In this document: positions 60,635 through 64,000 of the stretch, one piece after another | How the letters are laid out: each line of letters begins with the position of its first letter | Numbering within the stretch: position 1 is the first letter of the stretch | DNA from: JAQGMJ01 sp036498945 | GTDB lineage: Bacteria; Pseudomonadota; Gammaproteobacteria; Burkholderiales; JAEUOS01 | Length of the DNA stretch: 64,000 nucleotides | Direction of reading: 5' to 3' | NCBI GenBank assembly: GCA_036498945.1 | Contig: DASYEQ010000015.1 | Location: forward strand, 1 to 64,000 | Position numbers and translations under genes: made by a program | The notes under the pieces: generated by a model | Database searches by the model: none | Seen by the model: only the letters and a program-made list of their open reading frames with translations | Told to the model about the DNA's origin: nothing

Positions 60635-61018
60635 ATGCGCCTGTTCAGAATTTTCACCAAACCGTCCGGCGAATCCGGCATCGAAATCCGCGAGGTGCCG
60701 ATGAGCAAGGAAGCGCGCCCGCTGTCGGCCACCTTCCCCGCCATGAATATCTTCTTCCGCGAAACGCCGGAAGGCAATGTCGAGGACTTCCACCGCGCGC
60801 CGCGGCGCCAGCTGATCTTTCTGACCTCGGGCATCCTCGAGCTGGAAAGCAGCGAGGGCAAACGCTTCATCTGCCGCCCCGGCGACCTGATCTTCGCCGA
60901 GGACCATACCGGCAAAGGCCACATCACCCGCTCGCTGCGCGACATCCGCGGCTTCGTGCACGTTGTAGTCCCGCTGGAATTCGATGTATCGGACTGGCCG
61001 CTGATCACCGCGGCCTGA
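60635..61018 (+). CDS. Cupin-domain protein
   Basis: A 127-residue single-domain cupin. The first motif region is DFHRAPRRQLIFLTSGILELE and the second is CRPGDLIFAEDHTGKGHIT, with a His in each. It lacks the full HxH pair of classical motif 1. No signal peptide is visible, so it is cytoplasmic. It lies 42 bp upstream of a Bug receptor gene on the same strand, so the two are probably co-transcribed. The function is unknown. Confidence 0.85.
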   Translation: MRLFRIFTKPSGESGIEIREVPMSKEARPLSATFPAMNIFFRETPEGNVEDFHRAPRRQLIFLTSGILELESSEGKRFICRPGDLIFAEDHTGKGHITRSLRDIRGFVHVVVPLEFDVSDWPLITAA

Positions 61019-61060
61019 CCGGTCAACGACCACAAACGATAAACAAACAAGGAGACAAAA

Positions 61061-62038
61061 ATGAAACGCTGGCTTTTACCGCTGGCAGCGCCGCTGTTCG
61101 CGCTTTCCGCCACCCTCGCCTGCACCCAGGCTTCCGCACAAACCCCGAAGCCGCCGATGCGCATCATCGTACCGTTTGCCGCCGGCGGCGCCAGCGACTT
61201 CTATTCACGCATCGTCGCGCAAAAAATCACCGAGCAGACCGGCAAGACCATCGTGGTGGAGAACCGCACCGGCGCGGGCGGGCGCATCGCTTTCGAATAC
61301 GCCGCCCATGCGCCCAATGATGGCAGCGTAGTCGCTCTGATCGACGCCACCTACGCCATGCTGCCGGGCCTGTTCGACAAGAGACTGCCCTGGGACATCA
61401 ACAGCGACCTGGTGCCGGCCGCGATGATCACACAGACGCCCTTCGTCATCATCGTTCCCACCAAGTCCAAGTACCAGACCCTGATGGATCTGATCAATGA
61501 CGCGAAAGCCCGCCCCGGCAAGCTCAACTTCGGCTCCGCCGGCGTCGGCAGCGTGAACCACATCGTCACCGAGCGCTTTCGCAGCGATGCCAAGATCACC
61601 ATCACCCACATTCCCTATCGCGGCATGAGCGAAGCCAGCGTGGCGCTGCAGGCGGGCGAACTCGATCTGATCATCGCCGCCTCGCCCACCGCACTGGGAC
61701 CGATCCAGGGCGGCAAGGTACGGGCGCTGGCGGTCACCACTGCCAAGCGCTCGGCAGCCCTGCCCAATGTACCCACGGCCTCCGAGGCGGGCGTGCCGCC
61801 CTACATCACCACCAACTGGTTCGGCTGGGCCGTGCCCAAGGGCACCTCGAAGGAATTCATCCAGACCCTGCACGAGGACGTGGTGAAGGCGGTCAACTCG
61901 CCCGACGTGCGCGACCGCCTGGCGGCCCAGGGCGCCGAGCCGTCGAATTTCACCACCGAGGATTTCGCCCGCTTCCTGCGCGAAGACACCAAGCGCTGGA
62001 CCGACGTGATCAAGGCGAACAACATCAAGATCGAGTAG
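61061..62038 (+). CDS. Bug-family tripartite tricarboxylate transporter receptor
   Basis: A 325-residue periplasmic receptor of the Bug/TctC family. The signal peptide ends near residue 27 (ACTQASA-Q), after AAPLFALSATLA. The ligand-loop motif is IVPFAAGGASDFYSRIVA, followed by VVENRTGAGGRIAFEY. A strong AAGGAG site precedes the ATG. There are no TctA or TctB genes in the window, so like the receptor at 32965 it is an orphan. Together with the cupin gene it may bind and process a carboxylate. Confidence 0.94.
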   Translation: MKRWLLPLAAPLFALSATLACTQASAQTPKPPMRIIVPFAAGGASDFYSRIVAQKITEQTGKTIVVENRTGAGGRIAFEYAAHAPNDGSVVALIDATYAMLPGLFDKRLPWDINSDLVPAAMITQTPFVIIVPTKSKYQTLMDLINDAKARPGKLNFGSAGVGSVNHIVTERFRSDAKITITHIPYRGMSEASVALQAGELDLIIAASPTALGPIQGGKVRALAVTTAKRSAALPNVPTASEAGVPPYITTNWFGWAVPKGTSKEFIQTLHEDVVKAVNSPDVRDRLAAQGAEPSNFTTEDFARFLREDTKRWTDVIKANNIKIE

Positions 62039-62050
62039 CCGCCAAAAACA

Positions 62051-62080
62051 AAGGGCCACCCTGCGGTGGCCCTTCTTTTA
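62051..62080. terminator. Bidirectional terminator between Bug gene and tRNA-Arg
   Basis: A 10-bp stem (aagggccacc/ggtggccctt) with a 4-nt loop. It is followed on the plus strand by cttttat, and on the minus strand by a tttgttttt tract. It ends the Bug transcript and the convergent tRNA-Arg. Confidence 0.9.
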
Positions 62081-62082
62081 TG

Positions 62083-62159
62083 TGGTGCGGCTGGAGAGAC
62101 TCGAACTCCCGGCCCCTTGGTTCGTAGCCAAGTACTCTATCCAACTGAGCTACAGCCGC
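62083..62159 (-). tRNA. tRNA-Arg (anticodon ACG)
   Basis: A 77-nt cloverleaf with CCA encoded. The acceptor stem starts GCGGCTG and pairs with CAGCCGC, and the discriminator base is A. The anticodon loop CTACGAA gives ACG, which is edited to ICG by TadA in bacteria and reads CGU, CGC and CGA. Confidence 0.97.
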
Positions 62160-62167
62160 ATGCGCAA

Positions 62168-62196
62168 ATTATAACAGAAGTATGGCTTTGGGTCGA
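62168..62196 (-). promoter_or_regulatory. Sigma-70 promoter for tRNA-Arg
   Basis: A perfect TATAAT at 62168-62173 on the minus strand, 9 bp before the tRNA, with TCGACC as a weak -35 after a 17-bp spacer. Confidence 0.68.
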
Positions 62197-62258
62197 AAAA
62201 TCGCAAAAACCTCGCGTTTGGCGAGTTTTCCCGGTTTTGCGTTTTGCGGAGCCCACGG

Positions 62259-63962
62259 CTACCCCGGCTCCTTGAGCCGCTGCGTCAGACGCTGTAGCGC
62301 GCTTGCCCAGTCGCGGGGCTCCGCCTGGCGGATCACTTCAACCTGCGGATACCAATAGGGCGGCCCACCGGCCGGCGCGGCCCAGCGCCAGTCGGGCGCG
62401 AACTTGGACATCACGATCGTCGGCTTGCCCATCGAGGCCGCCAGATGAGCGACCGAGGTATCCACGCTCACCACCAGGTCGAGATTGGCGATCACCGCCA
62501 TGGTGTCGCTGAAATCGGCAATTTCCGGCGTGGCGGCGTAGAGATGGCGATGTGGTGCATCCAGGGCCGCAGGCACCTGCAGGCTGACGAAATCGACCAC
62601 GGCGGTCAACGCCGGGTCTCCGAGCAAGCTCGCGACCAACGCCGGCGGCATCGATTTGGAATTGCCAATGCCGGTGGCGAGGTTTGCCGCCCAGGCGATG
62701 CCCACGCGCCGCCTTCCATGGCGCGGCAGCTGTTTCGCCCAATGCGCGATTCGCTGGGGGTCGGCTTCGAGATAGGCGCAACGAAGACTCGCGGCCGCGG
62801 TGTCGATGCCCAGGCAATGCGCGATGCTGACGGCGGAAACGTAGTAATCCTCGCCGCCGGTCAACGGTATGGCGCGCGTACGCGCGTGGATTTCCGCCCG
62901 CCGCAGGGAGGGCTGGGAGGCGAATAGCGCGTACAACTCCGGGCGGCACACGTAGGCGACACGCGCGCCCTGCGCGATCAGCGCGGGCAAATAGCGCCCG
63001 AACATGATGCTGTCGCCCAGTCCCTGCTCCTCGAAAACGACGATCTTCTTGCCTGCAAGAGACTCGCCGCGCCAATTGGGAAACGGCAAGTGTTTCCAGT
63101 TGAAGCCCAGGGGGCGGTCAAAACGCCGCTCGTAAAGCGCCAGCCCTTCGCCGATCAGGCCACACTGCAGGCGCAACTCGGCGAGCATGAAGTCATAGTC
63201 GGCCGAGGGAGAAACCTGGGCCAGTTGCAGCACTTGACGTTCCGCCTCATCGAGACGGCCGCTGTCGCGGTAGGCGCGCGCCAGCTCGCCGTCGAAAAAT
63301 GCCAGATGCGGATACTTGTCCCGCATGGCCTGGTAAGCCTGGCTGGCCTCGTCGACGCGGTCGCGGTAGCTCAAGGCCATCGCCTCGGCCGCCTCTACCT
63401 CGGCAGTACTGCCGAAGCGCGCGCGCATCCCAGCCATCAGTTCGTCGTACTCCGCGCCATCGACGCGCAGGCGATGCAACACCTGCTGGTACAGCGTCCA
63501 GGTGCCGATCGTGGCCCCGGCGTGCGCCAATACGGGGCGCAATGTCTCGCGCGCTTCGGCGGCGAAGTTCTCCACCATGGGTCCGCATAGCTCGGCCAGC
63601 AGCGCGGGATCGGGCTTCACGTGCGCCAGCGCATAGCGCCACGCGGCCAGCGCGCTGTCGTTGCGGTCGGTGGTGAGCAGTAGCGCAATCAGCTTCAGGT
63701 AGGGGTCGACGAAATCGGGCCGGCTGAGGATGGCGCGCTCATAGAAGTCCTGCGCGGCGTCGAGGCGCTCCTGCTGATGGGCAATGCGCCCCTTGAGATA
63801 GAGCGCATCGACCTGGTTGCCTTCAAGCGCAAGGATGCGGTCGGCGGCCTGCGCGGCGGCGGCAAGCTCGCCGCGGCCGAAGGCCTCGAAACCCTGCTCG
63901 ATCAGCGCGAGGATTTCGGCGTCGGGAAGCTTGGCGGAACCGGGCTGGGACAAGAGTGACAT
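62259..63962 (-). CDS. TPR protein with C-terminal glycosyltransferase-like domain
   Basis: A 567-residue cytoplasmic protein. The N-terminal half (about 15-285) consists of helical tetratricopeptide-type repeats, for example AQAADRILALEGNQVDALYLKGRIA and AQDFYERAILSRPDFVDPYLKL. The C-terminal half has VVSVDTSVAHLAASMGKPTIVM near residue 500, the sugar-nucleotide-binding block of GT9/GT41-like enzymes, followed by the usual WYPQVEVIRQ. Such TPR-GT proteins glycosylate flagellins or surface proteins in related bacteria, but no target is nearby. The protein is complete; its start lies 38 bp from the window end. Confidence 0.88.
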   Translation of the reverse strand: MSLLSQPGSAKLPDAEILALIEQGFEAFGRGELAAAAQAADRILALEGNQVDALYLKGRIAHQQERLDAAQDFYERAILSRPDFVDPYLKLIALLLTTDRNDSALAAWRYALAHVKPDPALLAELCGPMVENFAAEARETLRPVLAHAGATIGTWTLYQQVLHRLRVDGAEYDELMAGMRARFGSTAEVEAAEAMALSYRDRVDEASQAYQAMRDKYPHLAFFDGELARAYRDSGRLDEAERQVLQLAQVSPSADYDFMLAELRLQCGLIGEGLALYERRFDRPLGFNWKHLPFPNWRGESLAGKKIVVFEEQGLGDSIMFGRYLPALIAQGARVAYVCRPELYALFASQPSLRRAEIHARTRAIPLTGGEDYYVSAVSIAHCLGIDTAAASLRCAYLEADPQRIAHWAKQLPRHGRRRVGIAWAANLATGIGNSKSMPPALVASLLGDPALTAVVDFVSLQVPAALDAPHRHLYAATPEIADFSDTMAVIANLDLVVSVDTSVAHLAASMGKPTIVMSKFAPDWRWAAPAGGPPYWYPQVEVIRQAEPRDWASALQRLTQRLKEPG

Positions 63963-64000
63963 GGGCGGGCAGAGAGGGGCGCGGCGGCAGGCTGGCGGAT

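Noticed and set aside
32965..62038. A complete tripartite tricarboxylate transporter
   Set aside because: Two Bug receptors are present, but there is no TctA-like large permease or TctB-like small membrane protein in the window.

Overview
This is a GC-rich, gene-dense stretch of bacterial chromosome. It looks betaproteobacterial (Burkholderiales, Rhodocyclales or a relative). The evidence is two Bug-type periplasmic binding proteins, a YbbP-type permease, an AscD/RfbI-like ferredoxin reductase, a NodT/EmrA/EmrB efflux set, many CoA-ester genes, and core genes (gltX, thyA, dfrA, dgkA, rmuC) in proteobacterial form. I saw no insertion sequence, integrase, phage gene or CRISPR array. Most genes sit in short operons with 4-bp ATGA/GTGA overlaps.

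Layout. 1-4.5 kb: partial YcaQ-like gene, dgkA, a small protein plus PIN-domain protein, class II aldolase, yaaA, FAD oxidoreductase. 4.5-12.2 kb: ACMSD-like amidohydrolase with an odd N-terminal tail, a first livHMGF transporter without a binding protein, a CocE/NonD hydrolase, and a divergent beta-hydroxyacid dehydrogenase. 12.2-14.8 kb: secreted small protein, gltX followed by tRNA-Ala and tRNA-Glu, and tRNA-Val. 14.9-17.8 kb: a CaiB/BaiF CoA-transferase (Mct-like) and a methylsuccinyl-CoA dehydrogenase-like enzyme. 17.8-22.7 kb: HxlR-controlled tripartite efflux system. 22.7-26 kb: GGDEF/EAL protein and a protein built of two diverged copies of a 47-residue repeat. 26.3-33.9 kb: a second livHMGF set without a binding protein, LysR regulator, CoA-transferase, HMG-CoA-lyase-like enzyme and a Bug protein. 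34-36.5 kb: MaoC hydratase, MATE pump, MarR regulator. 36.5-45.9 kb: UPF0210/ACT pair with a ferredoxin reductase, SDR protein, YdcF, RmuC, truncated haemoglobin, YbbP permease, acetyltransferase. 45.9-50.6 kb: third liv set, the only one with its own binding protein. 50.7-54.6 kb: DUF4126, PilZ protein, receiver-Ser/Thr kinase fusion. 54.7-60.5 kb: thyA, glycine-zipper and EF-hand proteins, dfrA, DUF4337, Orn/Lys/Arg decarboxylase. 60.6-64 kb: cupin, second Bug protein, tRNA-Arg, TPR glycosyltransferase-like protein.

The accessory content points to uptake and CoA-dependent breakdown of small organic acids. Three branched-chain-type ABC transporters, two orphan Bug receptors, two CaiB-type CoA-transferases, a methylsuccinyl-CoA dehydrogenase and an HMG-CoA/citramalyl-CoA-lyase-like enzyme would fit C4-C5 branched dicarboxylate metabolism. 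That is an inference; no single complete pathway is present. The observations most worth a second look are the two-repeat protein at 25.4 kb, the Mct/Mcd pair, the operator array upstream of the efflux genes, the amidohydrolase tail, and the terminator-bearing leader before the second livH.
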